From contig NZ_FNGY01000009.1 in NCBI RefSeq assembly GCF_900103665.1, forward strand, positions 124,001 to 188,000: 64,000 bases of DNA. Reading direction: 5' to 3'. The stretch comes from Pedobacter steynii. Lineage in GTDB: Bacteria; Bacteroidota; Bacteroidia; Sphingobacteriales; Sphingobacteriaceae. Both the position numbers and the translations under genes were made by a program. Shown here piece by piece: positions 26,389 through 34,879 of the stretch. The notes below the pieces were generated by a model. It had not been told where the DNA came from and did not search any database. It saw only the letters and a program-made list of their open reading frames with translations. The stretch's first letter is position 1. The number at the start of each line of letters is the position of its first letter.

Positions 26389-27698
26389 TAAGTAGAATTA
26401 AATTAAGTGCCATAGCATTGCTCCTGCCGGGAATGCTATACGCTCAAAGCACAAAAAACCTGAGCTTGGCCGAAGCCATACAGCTTGGCGTTGAGAACAG
26501 CAAGAACCTGAAGCGTTCGCAAAATAAGATCGACGAATCTGTTGCCAAGTTAAATATGGCTAAAGACAATGCGCTCCCAACGGCAGAAGCTTCGTTTCTT
26601 TACAACCATGCTGAGATTCCGACCAACCAGCTAAGTATCGGAGGCGCAGATCCAATACATCTCCCAAACCGTGCAGATGCATTTATAGGAACCCTTGGCG
26701 TTAAAGAATTGATCTATGGTGGCGGAAAATTAAGGTATGCGGAGGAATCTACCCGATTGCTTACTGAAGTTGCGCGTCTGGATGCAGATAAGGACAAAGA
26801 AGAGATCAGCTACGCGGTGATCAATACTTATTATTCCTTGTTTAAGGTTCTTCAAAGCAAAAAGGTGGTTGCACAAAACCTGGAATCTATTGCCAGTCAG
26901 TTGAAACAGGCAGAAAGGTTTTTCAGCCAGGGCATCGTGACAAAAAATGATGTATTGAGGTTCCAGCTACAGCAGGCTAACGTTTCCTTAACGGAAATGG
27001 AGATTGAAAACAACAGAAAGATCCTCAATTACAACCTGGATATTCTCTTAGGCATTAATGAAGATACTGAGGTCCTTCCTGCAGATCCTGCTGACAACCT
27101 TAAAACGGTGGGCACACTGACCAGCTATATGGACATTGCATTCGCCAATCGTCAGGAGATGAAACAGTTTGACATCAGAAATAAAGTTGCAGATGTAAAC
27201 ATCAAATCGGTAAAAGCGAATACTTTACCTACCGTAGGTCTGGGAGCTGATTTATATTACATCAACCCGAGCGGAAAATTTATCCCGCCAAGCAGTCAGT
27301 TTATTGTTCCAATGACGCTTTCGGCAAATGTTTCCTGGAATATCGGTACACTGTGGACCAATAAACATAAGATTACTGATGCAAGGATTCAACAAAAAGA
27401 TGTTGAAATTCAAAAAGATATCTTTTCCGATCAGGTAAAGACAGAGATCAACAGAAATTATCAAAATTATCAGCTGGCAATCAATAAGATTAAGGTCCTC
27501 GAAACCTCTATTGCACAGGCAACGGAGAACGACAAATTACTGGCTTCCAAATACAAAAACAACGTGGCTTCGGCAATCGACAGGATCGATGCAGAGACCC
27601 TGTTATACCAGGCAAAGATCAATCTTGAGCTTGCAAAAGCGGATGCCGGACTTGCCTATTATACCCTATTAAAATCCACAGGAAAAATTTCCCAATAA
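26385..27698 (+). CDS. TolC-family outer membrane efflux protein
   Basis: The 437-residue protein has a signal peptide (about 1-20, ending LYAQS) and the two repeated long-helix regions of outer membrane efflux channels. It forms the exit duct for the HlyD/EmrB pump encoded just downstream. Start overlaps the TetR stop (ATGA), and 20 bp separate it from the HlyD gene. The repeat structure and length are typical of TolC. Confidence 0.9.
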   Translation: MISRIKLSAIALLLPGMLYAQSTKNLSLAEAIQLGVENSKNLKRSQNKIDESVAKLNMAKDNALPTAEASFLYNHAEIPTNQLSIGGADPIHLPNRADAFIGTLGVKELIYGGGKLRYAEESTRLLTEVARLDADKDKEEISYAVINTYYSLFKVLQSKKVVAQNLESIASQLKQAERFFSQGIVTKNDVLRFQLQQANVSLTEMEIENNRKILNYNLDILLGINEDTEVLPADPADNLKTVGTLTSYMDIAFANRQEMKQFDIRNKVADVNIKSVKANTLPTVGLGADLYYINPSGKFIPPSSQFIVPMTLSANVSWNIGTLWTNKHKITDARIQQKDVEIQKDIFSDQVKTEINRNYQNYQLAINKIKVLETSIAQATENDKLLASKYKNNVASAIDRIDAETLLYQAKINLELAKADAGLAYYTLLKSTGKISQ

Positions 27699-27718
27699 AA
27701 ACCTTAAGACAAACTCCA

Positions 27719-28762
27719 ATGACAACTGAAAAGAAAAAAAAGAATATAGTAATCCCCATCATATTAGCGGTATTAATCGTAATCGGGGCAGTATTTGGCA
27801 TCAAAGAATACATCTATTACAGCAAACACGTAGACACTGATGATGCGCAGATTGACGGAGACATCAGCCCTGTGGTAGCACGTGTTGGTGGATATGTTAA
27901 GGACATCAATTTTGAAGAAAACACCCTTGTAAATGCAGGAGACGTACTTGTTAAGCTGGACGACAGCGATTATAAAGTAAAATTAGAACAAGCTCAGGCA
28001 GGGCAATTGGGTGCAAGTGCCGGTGTTGGGGTTTCACAATCACAAATTGCCGCTACTGCAGCAAATACCAGTACCGCTAAAGCCAACATCGAGGCAGCAA
28101 GAGTAAAACTCTCACTGGCCCAAAAGGACTATGTGCGTTATGCCAACCTGGTAAAAGACGGATCGATTACACAACAACAATTCGATCAGGCAAAAGCGCA
28201 AAAAGAATCTGCTGAGGCTGCTTTCGCTGCCGCAAATGATCAATACACAGCCGCAGTGAAACAAGTTGGAACAACTCAATCTCAATTGGCAGTAAGCCAT
28301 AATGGGGTTACTCAACGCCAGTCGGATGTAGATTTTGCCAAATTGCAATTGTCTTATACGGACATCAAAGCGCCTTCAACAGGAATTGTGTCTAAAAAGA
28401 ATGTTCAAAAAGGCCAGCTTGTTCAGGCTGGTCAGTCGTTGTTTTCTATTGTTAACGACAACAGTATTTATGTCACGGCCAATTTTAAAGAAACTCAGCT
28501 AGAAGATATCAATCCGGGATTAAAAGTTAAAATAGAGATAGATGCCTATCCAAAAGCAGATGTTCAGGGTGAAGTCTACAATTTCGCTCCGATTACAGGC
28601 GCAAAAGGATCTCTTCTTCCTCCCGATAATGCTACAGGTAACTTTGTGAAAGTAGTTCAACGCGTTCCGGTAAAAATTAAGATCACCAATGCACCAAAAG
28701 ATGTTCTGGCCAAGTTACGTCCGGGAATGAGTGTTAAGGTTTCCGTTTCTATAAAAGACTAA
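27719..28762 (+). CDS. HlyD/EmrA-family periplasmic adaptor
   Basis: The 347-residue protein has one N-terminal transmembrane helix (about 10-29), a biotinyl-lipoyl-like half with DTDDAQIDGDISPVVARVGG, a coiled-coil hairpin rich in Ala/Gln (about 90-205), the second lipoyl half with APSTGIVSKKNVQKGQ and a beta-barrel end. This is the EmrA type of membrane fusion protein that joins an MFS pump to TolC. It lies between the TolC and EmrB-like genes, 5 bp before the latter. Confidence 0.92.
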   Translation: MTTEKKKKNIVIPIILAVLIVIGAVFGIKEYIYYSKHVDTDDAQIDGDISPVVARVGGYVKDINFEENTLVNAGDVLVKLDDSDYKVKLEQAQAGQLGASAGVGVSQSQIAATAANTSTAKANIEAARVKLSLAQKDYVRYANLVKDGSITQQQFDQAKAQKESAEAAFAAANDQYTAAVKQVGTTQSQLAVSHNGVTQRQSDVDFAKLQLSYTDIKAPSTGIVSKKNVQKGQLVQAGQSLFSIVNDNSIYVTANFKETQLEDINPGLKVKIEIDAYPKADVQGEVYNFAPITGAKGSLLPPDNATGNFVKVVQRVPVKIKITNAPKDVLAKLRPGMSVKVSVSIKD

Positions 28763-28767
28763 AAAAA

Positions 28768-30315
28768 ATGGCCGAGAAAGGTTTAAAAAAATGGGTTATC
28801 ACGTTTACGGTGATCACAGCCTCCTTATTGGAGCTGATTGATACCACCATTGTAAACGTTGCTATACCCCAAATACAAGGTAACTTAGGCGCAACCCTGG
28901 AGGATGTGGCCTGGTTATCTACCGGTTATGCGGTTGCCAACGTAATTATACTGCCCATGTCGGGCTGGCTGGGCAGTCGTTTCGGACGAAAAAATTATTT
29001 CCTTTTTTCCATCATTCTGTTTACTATAGCCTCATTTCTCTGTGGAAATGCGACAAACCTGGAAGAGCTGATCGCCTTCAGAATCCTGCAAGGACTCGCC
29101 GGAGGTGGATTAATCTCAACTGCACAGGCCATCTTAATCGAAACCTGGCCGCGTGAGGATGTGGGTATTGCTACCGCCTTATTTGGACTCGGTGCCGTTG
29201 TTGGTCCTACTGTTGGTCCAACGATTGGAGGTTATCTTCTGGAAATCAGTTCCTGGCCATGGATCTTTTACGTAAATATTCCGATAGGGATTCTCGCAGC
29301 CTACTGTACCTACGCCTTTGTCAGGGAAACGCCAAAAGATGGAAAAGGAATGCCGGTAGACTGGTGGGGTATCGTTTTGCTGGCCTTAGCAGTGGGCAGT
29401 TTACAAACGGTACTGGAAAAAGGAGAAAGTGAAGATTGGTTCTCCACACCATACATCACGGCACTTGCTGTGACTTCAGTGCTGGGGGTACTGCTGTTTA
29501 TCTGGAGAGAACTGAGTACAGACCATCCCATTGTGAATTTTAAGATCATGCGCCACCGGAGTTTTTCTGTGGGGATGTTCACCTCCTTCATTCTGGGCTT
29601 CGGTTTATACGGATCGGTATTCGTATTCCCAATCTTTTGTCAGAATTTATTAGGTTTTTCTGCTCTTCAAACGGGAGAATTACTCTTCCCTGGAGGTCTG
29701 TGTACGATTGTAATGATGCCTTTTATCGGAATTATGCTGAAGAAAAATGTCCCGGCACAGTTTATGGCCACCATCGGGATGTTCCTCTTCTTCGTCTTCT
29801 GTTCTATGCTGAGTAAGTCGACCTTACAATCAGGAACCGGAGATTTCTTCCTGCCACTGGTGATCAGAGGAGTTGGTATGGCTTTACTGTTTGTACCATT
29901 AACAACCCTGGCTATCCAGGACCTTAAAGGTGCAGAGATCGGACAAGGATCGGGCCTGAACAACATGATGAGACAATTGGGAGGTTCCTTCGGTATCGCT
30001 GCTTTAACGACCCTTATCCATGTTCGTCAGGGCTTTCACCGCAGTAATTTGCTGGTTAATGTGAATGAATACAATCCGGCATTTACGGATAGGTTCAATG
30101 GCTTTATCCATAATTTCATGGCAAAAGGATACAATTACCTGGATGCTAAAGTTCTGGCCACCAAAGCCATCGAAGGTACGGTAACGAAACAAAGCTTATT
30201 ATTGACTTATAGTGATGCTTACTGGGTAGCAGGATTGGTCCTGTTGTGTTCAATTCCGCTGCTATATTTACAGAAATTTAAGAAAAATGTCGCCATTCCG
30301 GCTGACGTACATTAA
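28768..30315 (+). CDS. DHA2-type MFS drug efflux transporter (EmrB-like)
   Basis: The 515-residue protein shows about 14 hydrophobic helices, the DHA2 layout. Typical motifs are present: LDTTIVNVAIP-like ELIDTTIVNVAIPQI in helix 1, GWLGSRFGRKN in the first cytoplasmic loop and GLGAVVGPTVGPTIGG in helix 5. With the adjacent HlyD and TolC proteins it forms a three-part pump that expels hydrophobic drugs across both membranes. A perfect palindromic terminator ends the operon. Confidence 0.93.
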   Translation: MAEKGLKKWVITFTVITASLLELIDTTIVNVAIPQIQGNLGATLEDVAWLSTGYAVANVIILPMSGWLGSRFGRKNYFLFSIILFTIASFLCGNATNLEELIAFRILQGLAGGGLISTAQAILIETWPREDVGIATALFGLGAVVGPTVGPTIGGYLLEISSWPWIFYVNIPIGILAAYCTYAFVRETPKDGKGMPVDWWGIVLLALAVGSLQTVLEKGESEDWFSTPYITALAVTSVLGVLLFIWRELSTDHPIVNFKIMRHRSFSVGMFTSFILGFGLYGSVFVFPIFCQNLLGFSALQTGELLFPGGLCTIVMMPFIGIMLKKNVPAQFMATIGMFLFFVFCSMLSKSTLQSGTGDFFLPLVIRGVGMALLFVPLTTLAIQDLKGAEIGQGSGLNNMMRQLGGSFGIAALTTLIHVRQGFHRSNLLVNVNEYNPAFTDRFNGFIHNFMAKGYNYLDAKVLATKAIEGTVTKQSLLLTYSDAYWVAGLVLLCSIPLLYLQKFKKNVAIPADVH

Positions 30316-30317
30316 TC

Positions 30318-30353
30318 AAAACGGGCGTTAAGATTAATCTTAACGCCCGTTTT
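30318..30353 (+). terminator. Perfect 18+18 palindromic terminator of the efflux operon
   Basis: Bases 30318-30335 are the exact reverse complement of 30336-30353, starting AAAACGGGCG and ending CGCCCGTTTT. It starts 3 bp after the transporter stop codon. Being symmetrical, it works in both directions. The 200 bp from here to ppc contain only a 13-bp GC palindrome at 30390-30402. Confidence 0.85.
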
Positions 30354-30557
30354 ACCCAAAAAAATAACAATTAATTTTACTTCATTTATGGCCCCTGGGG
30401 CCTTAAAATCCGCACATACTTTTAAAAGGATTTGTTTAACCTCTATGAATCTAAGTTACAGATTCCTGCGAAAAATATCAAATTAATTAATTGAGTCTTT
30501 TCGCAGTTTTTTGGATCATTTTTGGTACTTTAAGCGCGAAAAAATGATCTAAAAAAA

Positions 30558-33146
30558 ATGATGCAGAAACAACGCGCAAAAGGTCAGAGAGAATCTGTTT
30601 TTAACAATGAAGTTGTATCCAGATTTGAACTTTATAACAGCCTTTTCCTTACCCTACCCTTCTACAAAGTAAAAGATACCGGAACCCTACTTCCACTCTT
30701 CATTAAATATTGTGAAGACGGTGTCAAGAACCACGAAACGCCAGCAGGAATCATCAATGCATTTTTTGAAAAGTACACTCAAAATAATTCTAAAAAAGAC
30801 ATTATAGACTTACTTTTCCGCTTCATTCAATATATAGAACGTCAGGTCGTATTGTTTGATGCTGTTGAAGATGCCTCCTTCAATAAACTAAATGCAGATG
30901 AAGAACACAGTGCTTTACTGGTTTATCTGAAGAAGGGGATCGACAACAAAGCCCTGAACGAAAAAATAGAAAAGCTGATCGACGAGTTTTCCTTACGGTT
31001 GGTCTTAACTGCTCACCCGACCCAGTTTTACCCGGGAAGTGTGCTGTCGATCATTACCGACCTGACCTCGGCGATTAAAACCAACGACATCTCTACCATC
31101 AATCAATTGCTGCAACAGCTGGGAAAAACGCCTTTTTTCAATAAAAAATCGCCAACCCCTGTGGATGAAGCATTGAGTCTGGCCTGGTATCTTGAGAATG
31201 TGTTTTATTTTGCCGCCGCAAACATTCAATCGGAAATCGACCAAAGCTTAAATGACTATAACCTGGAGTCCAAAAAGATCATAGAACTTGGCTTCTGGCC
31301 GGGTGGAGATCGCGACGGAAATCCAAATGTGCATACAGATTCGACCATTCAAGTGTCTAAAATGCTCCGTCAGATTCTCTTCAGGTGTTATTACAGGGAT
31401 TTCAGAAATCTAAAACGCCGCATTACCTTCAGAGGAGTAGAAGACAATATTTCTCTTATTCATGATGTCCTGTACAAAAATGCCTTTGACCCCAACATTG
31501 AAACCGAAAATATTGCAGATTTCTTAATCGAAAATCTAAATAAAATAAAAACGACCCTTGTAGAAGACCATGATGGCCTGTTCTCCGACCTCGTTTCAGA
31601 CCTGATCCGTAAAGTAGAGCTTTATGGCAGTCATTTCGCCTCTCTGGACATCAGACAAGACAGCAGGGTACTAAGAGATGTTCATGCTTATTGCAGGAAT
31701 AACAAACCAATCAGCGCTTTATATCCTGAAAACTACGATACCCTTAGCGAAGAACAAAAGATCAAAGCTTTGATCTTTAAAAGCGCAAAGGTAAATTATA
31801 CGGAACAACCGGATTCTTTAACACAGGATACCCTGGAAACCATTGCCGAGATCAAACAGATCCAGCAAAGCAACGGAGAAATGGCCTGCCACAGGTTCAT
31901 TATCAGCAATTGTCAGCAGGCAAGCGATATCTTACAACTGATGGAGCTTTTTCTATGGAACGGCTGGACAGAAGATAATCTAACGGTAGATTTCGTGCCT
32001 CTTTTTGAAACAGTTCATGATCTTGCCGATGCTGCAGAAATTATGGAAACCTTATACAGCCATCCTTTCTATAAAAAGCACCTGGCCTATAGAGGAGGAA
32101 AACAGCACATCATGCTGGGTTTCTCTGACAGCACCAAAGATGGTGGTTATTTGATGGCCAACTGGTCGATTTTTAACGCCAAAGTAGCCCTTACCGCTAC
32201 TGCAGATAAACACAACATCCAACTGGCATTTTTTGATGGCAGAGGAGGCCCTCCATCAAGAGGAGGAGGTAAAACTCATCGCTTCTATGCTTCTATGGGT
32301 AAAGAAATTGCCAATAAGAACATTCAGCTGACCATTCAGGGGCAAACCATCAGCTCTCAGTATGGTTCCATCGACAGTGCAGAATTCAATATAGAGCAAT
32401 TAATCAATGCCGGGATCTCTGCGGGAATGAAAGAGAAACACAATGTTTTATTGGATTCCTTACATAAAAACTTATTGGATGAAATGGCTACCGACAGCTA
32501 CGAATCTTATGTGTCTTTACGTAAACATCCTCTATTCCTGAGCTATCTGGAGAAATTCTCCCCTTTAACGCTGCTTTCAAAAATTACCATCAGTAGCAGA
32601 CCGGTAAAAAGAAATTCAGGAGGGTCGTTAAAACTGGAAGACCTCAGGGCAATCAGCTTTGTGACTGCATGGAGTCAGTTAAAACAGAACATTCCGGGCT
32701 TCTATGGGATAGGTACGGCATTGAAAAATCAGGAAAACCAAGGAAACTGGGATAAAGTAGTTAAGACTTATCAGGAGTCAGGATATTTTAAAACCATTAT
32801 CGACAACTGTATGATGTCTATGAGCAAGGCTGATTTCTCTATTACAGCCCATTTTGCGAATGACAAAGAATATGGTGCTTTCTGGAAAATGCTTTACGAC
32901 GAGTTTGAGCTATCTAAGGCACTCTTATTAAAGCTGTCCGGACATGAGACCTTAATGGAAAATTACCCCGTTGAGAAGCGCTCTATTTCGGTTAGAGAGA
33001 AGATCGTCCTTCCATTGGTGCTCATCCAGCATTATGCATTAGAACAGCTTCAAAGTGAAATTACAGAAGAAGAACAACAATCTCTGGAAAAACTATCCAT
33101 CAGAACGGTCTATGGCATCGTAAATGCGGGTAGGAATCTCGCTTAA
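30558..33146 (+). CDS. ppc: Phosphoenolpyruvate carboxylase, divergent bacterial type
   Basis: The 862-residue enzyme adds bicarbonate to PEP to give oxaloacetate and replenish the TCA cycle. Catalytic histidine 153 is in LTAHPTQF, where most enzymes read TAHPTE. GGDRDGNPNV is intact, while other signatures are altered: GFSDSTKDGG for GYSDSGKDAG, FDGRGGPPSRGGG for FHGRGGxxGRGG, and SSRPVKR for GSRPxKR. The usual C-terminal QNTG is absent; the protein ends VNAGRNLA. Key basic residues remain, so activity is likely, though allosteric control may differ. The gene stands alone. Confidence 0.88.
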   Translation: MMQKQRAKGQRESVFNNEVVSRFELYNSLFLTLPFYKVKDTGTLLPLFIKYCEDGVKNHETPAGIINAFFEKYTQNNSKKDIIDLLFRFIQYIERQVVLFDAVEDASFNKLNADEEHSALLVYLKKGIDNKALNEKIEKLIDEFSLRLVLTAHPTQFYPGSVLSIITDLTSAIKTNDISTINQLLQQLGKTPFFNKKSPTPVDEALSLAWYLENVFYFAAANIQSEIDQSLNDYNLESKKIIELGFWPGGDRDGNPNVHTDSTIQVSKMLRQILFRCYYRDFRNLKRRITFRGVEDNISLIHDVLYKNAFDPNIETENIADFLIENLNKIKTTLVEDHDGLFSDLVSDLIRKVELYGSHFASLDIRQDSRVLRDVHAYCRNNKPISALYPENYDTLSEEQKIKALIFKSAKVNYTEQPDSLTQDTLETIAEIKQIQQSNGEMACHRFIISNCQQASDILQLMELFLWNGWTEDNLTVDFVPLFETVHDLADAAEIMETLYSHPFYKKHLAYRGGKQHIMLGFSDSTKDGGYLMANWSIFNAKVALTATADKHNIQLAFFDGRGGPPSRGGGKTHRFYASMGKEIANKNIQLTIQGQTISSQYGSIDSAEFNIEQLINAGISAGMKEKHNVLLDSLHKNLLDEMATDSYESYVSLRKHPLFLSYLEKFSPLTLLSKITISSRPVKRNSGGSLKLEDLRAISFVTAWSQLKQNIPGFYGIGTALKNQENQGNWDKVVKTYQESGYFKTIIDNCMMSMSKADFSITAHFANDKEYGAFWKMLYDEFELSKALLLKLSGHETLMENYPVEKRSISVREKIVLPLVLIQHYALEQLQSEITEEEQQSLEKLSIRTVYGIVNAGRNLA

Positions 33147-33161
33147 ACTTATAAAAAAATG

Positions 33162-33236
33162 GAACTACTCTTTTCATCCCCGAATCTTTGCTGAAGGGCA
33201 AATATTCGAATGTCTTCAAAGGGTAGTTCTTTTTTT
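33162..33236 (+). terminator. Long-loop terminator after ppc
   Basis: GAACTACTCTT at 33162-33172 pairs with AAGGGTAGTTC at 33219-33229 (one G-T pair), followed by seven T. The 46-nt interior can form a smaller CGAAT/ATTCG stem. It begins 15 bp after the ppc stop and probably ends that transcript. Confidence 0.65.
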
Positions 33237-33402
33237 ATAAAAATCCTGCTCCATCGGTTGGGGTGCTAGATAAAGGCAAGGTGGCGATCTAAACCGTCGG
33301 GTTAGTTTGCACAATCCAGATATGAAGCTGATTTGCTTTTTGAGATGGTCATTATGTATCAAATCTTCCGGGTAAGCATCCTGCAGGGAACTTCATTTCA
33401 TA

Positions 33403-33493
33403 AAAAAAGAAGCGTTCTATGAAAAGGCCTAGAAAATTTTGGGCTTCTTCAGCGCAAAAGGTTTCAGCCTTTGAATAGTAATGCTTCTTTTTT
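33403..33493. repeat. Wide inverted repeat in the ppc-ahpD gap
   Basis: AAAAAAGAAGC (33403-33413) is the reverse complement of GCTTCTTTTTT (33483-33493), closing a 69-nt interior. On the minus strand it would follow ahpD by 38 bp with a T-tract at its far side, so it may be the ahpD terminator. The rest of the 385-bp gap (33237-33402) shows no gene or known motif. Confidence 0.5.
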
Positions 33494-33531
33494 AAGTAAG
33501 ACCTACATTATTCAGGTCCTAAAGCGGAATA

Positions 33532-34116
33532 TTAGTAAATGACTTTACCTGCAGAAGTAACGATAGAGGCGATACGCACGGCATCAAATACTCTTTCTTC
33601 TGTTGCTCCCAGAGCAAGGATAGATTTCTCATGTGCATTTACACACATTTCGCAGCCGTTAACCGCTGAAACAGCAATACTCATCAACTCAAAGAACTCT
33701 TTCCCTGTTACAGGACTGCTCATGATTTGCATGCGTACACGGGCAGGGATTTGCGTATATTTCTCTTTTCCTGTAAAATGACGGAAACGATAAAACACAT
33801 TGTTTAAGGCCAATAGTGAGGCACATCCTACTGCTTCAGCAACCTCTTCTGCGGTTGCTTCTTTCGTTACAGCCAGTTTCTCAAAGAAATCAGTAAGGAC
33901 TTTATTGTTATTGTTTACAGCGATGCTTAAAGCGATCAGGGCACATTCTTTATCTGTCAGGTGTCCTGAAGTAAAAGTGCTGCTAAAATTTAGCTTTAAA
34001 TCGCGTACATATCTTGAATTTCCCTTTTCTAAAAGGATCAGGCTTTCATTTCTATAATCAGCATCAAGGCCTACAACAGCTAGTAATTCCTGGATGGTTT
34101 CTGTCACTTCACTCAT
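33532..34116 (-). CDS. AhpD-type alkylhydroperoxidase (carboxymuconolactone decarboxylase fold)
   Basis: From the ATG at 34116 this is a 194-residue AhpD-like protein. The redox pair is in VNGCEMCVNAHEKSI, the CxxC(x3)H motif of the family. It is thought to reduce the disulfide that forms in AhpC after peroxide attack, or to act as a weak peroxidase itself. A longer frame starting at 34161 would run across the hairpin that follows ahpC, so I reject it. It lies downstream of ahpC on the same strand. Confidence 0.9.
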   Translation of the reverse strand: MSEVTETIQELLAVVGLDADYRNESLILLEKGNSRYVRDLKLNFSSTFTSGHLTDKECALIALSIAVNNNNKVLTDFFEKLAVTKEATAEEVAEAVGCASLLALNNVFYRFRHFTGKEKYTQIPARVRMQIMSSPVTGKEFFELMSIAVSAVNGCEMCVNAHEKSILALGATEERVFDAVRIASIVTSAGKVIY

Positions 34117-34142
34117 GATATTCAAATTTTTAGGGTAAAAGA

Positions 34143-34173
34143 AATCCCTGCAAAAATGCATTTTACAGGGATT
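34143..34173 (-). terminator. Hairpin between ahpC and ahpD (terminator or attenuator)
   Basis: AATCCCTG (34143-34150) pairs with CAGGGATT (34166-34173), extended by an AAAA/TTTT stem past one mismatch. On the minus strand it stands 21 bp after the ahpC stop and is followed by a TTTCTTTT tract. It probably stops most ahpC transcripts, with partial read-through into ahpD. Confidence 0.6.
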
Positions 34174-34194
34174 CTCATTATTTGGAACAGTAAA

Positions 34195-34740
34195 TTATAC
34201 AGTTAAAGTCTCCTGACCTTTTTCCCAGTTACAAGGACAAAGTTCGTCAGTTTGCAAAGCATCAAGTACTCTGATTACTTCTTTAACGTTACGGCCAACG
34301 CTTAAATCATTTACACTAGCCCAACGAACGATACCTTGAGGATCGATGATGAAAGTAGCACGGTAAGCGATTTTTTCATTTGGCTCTAAAATATCTAAAG
34401 CTTCAGCTAAAGATTTAGAAGTATCTGCTAACATTGGGAATTTCAAACCACGTAAATCATCATGATTGTTTCTCCAGGCAGCGTGAACAAACTCAGAATC
34501 CGTAGATGCACCGATTAAGGTAGTATCACGGTCACGGAATTCGCCATAGTTGTTGTTAAATTCAGCAATTTCTGTAGGGCAAACGAAAGTAAAATCTTTT
34601 GGCCACCAGAACATACAAGTCCATTGGTTGTTATCGTTGATTAAAGAATCTGAAGTTAAAGTTTCGAATTCTTTACCTTTTTCTATGCTTACTACAGCTG
34701 TTTTCGAGAATGATGGAAATTGTTGACCTATATTTATCAT
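34195..34740 (-). CDS. ahpC: Peroxiredoxin AhpC (typical 2-Cys)
   Basis: From the ATG at 34740 this is a 181-residue peroxiredoxin. The peroxidatic cysteine 54 is in FTFVCPTEI and the resolving cysteine is one of residues 168/170 in ELCPCNWEKG. It reduces hydrogen peroxide and organic hydroperoxides in the cytoplasm. The start at 34740 is supported by a full promoter (TTG, 20 bp, TACCTTTG) that covers the longer possible N-terminus. AhpD downstream is the likely electron donor; no AhpF is in the window. Confidence 0.95.
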   Translation of the reverse strand: MINIGQQFPSFSKTAVVSIEKGKEFETLTSDSLINDNNQWTCMFWWPKDFTFVCPTEIAEFNNNYGEFRDRDTTLIGASTDSEFVHAAWRNNHDDLRGLKFPMLADTSKSLAEALDILEPNEKIAYRATFIIDPQGIVRWASVNDLSVGRNVKEVIRVLDALQTDELCPCNWEKGQETLTV

Positions 34741-34760
34741 AATATTTTTTTTTCGTTGCA

Positions 34761-34791
34761 CAAAGGTAAGGCTATATCCCCTCAAATGCAA
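34761..34791 (-). promoter_or_regulatory. Promoter of ahpC
   Basis: On the minus strand TTG (34791-34789) is followed after 20 bp by TACCTTTG (34768-34761), matching the Bacteroidota -33/-7 layout. The ahpC ATG is 20 bp further on. The same spacing and the same -7 box occur before efp. Confidence 0.65.
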
Positions 34792-34879
34792 CCAAATTTA
34801 AGAGATAACAGATACTTAATACTGATAGACATATAGATAAAAACTATAGTTATATCTTTGACATTTAGTTTCCCTCTAT

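Noticed and set aside
34117-34161. Longer AhpD N-terminus from the upstream ATG
   Set aside because: The extra 15 codons run through the ahpC-ahpD hairpin and do not resemble the family start.
34853-34860. Plus-strand TATCTTTG pointing into the S9 gene
   Set aside because: An isolated box with no -33 element and no plus-strand gene; several such matches are expected by chance in 64 kb.
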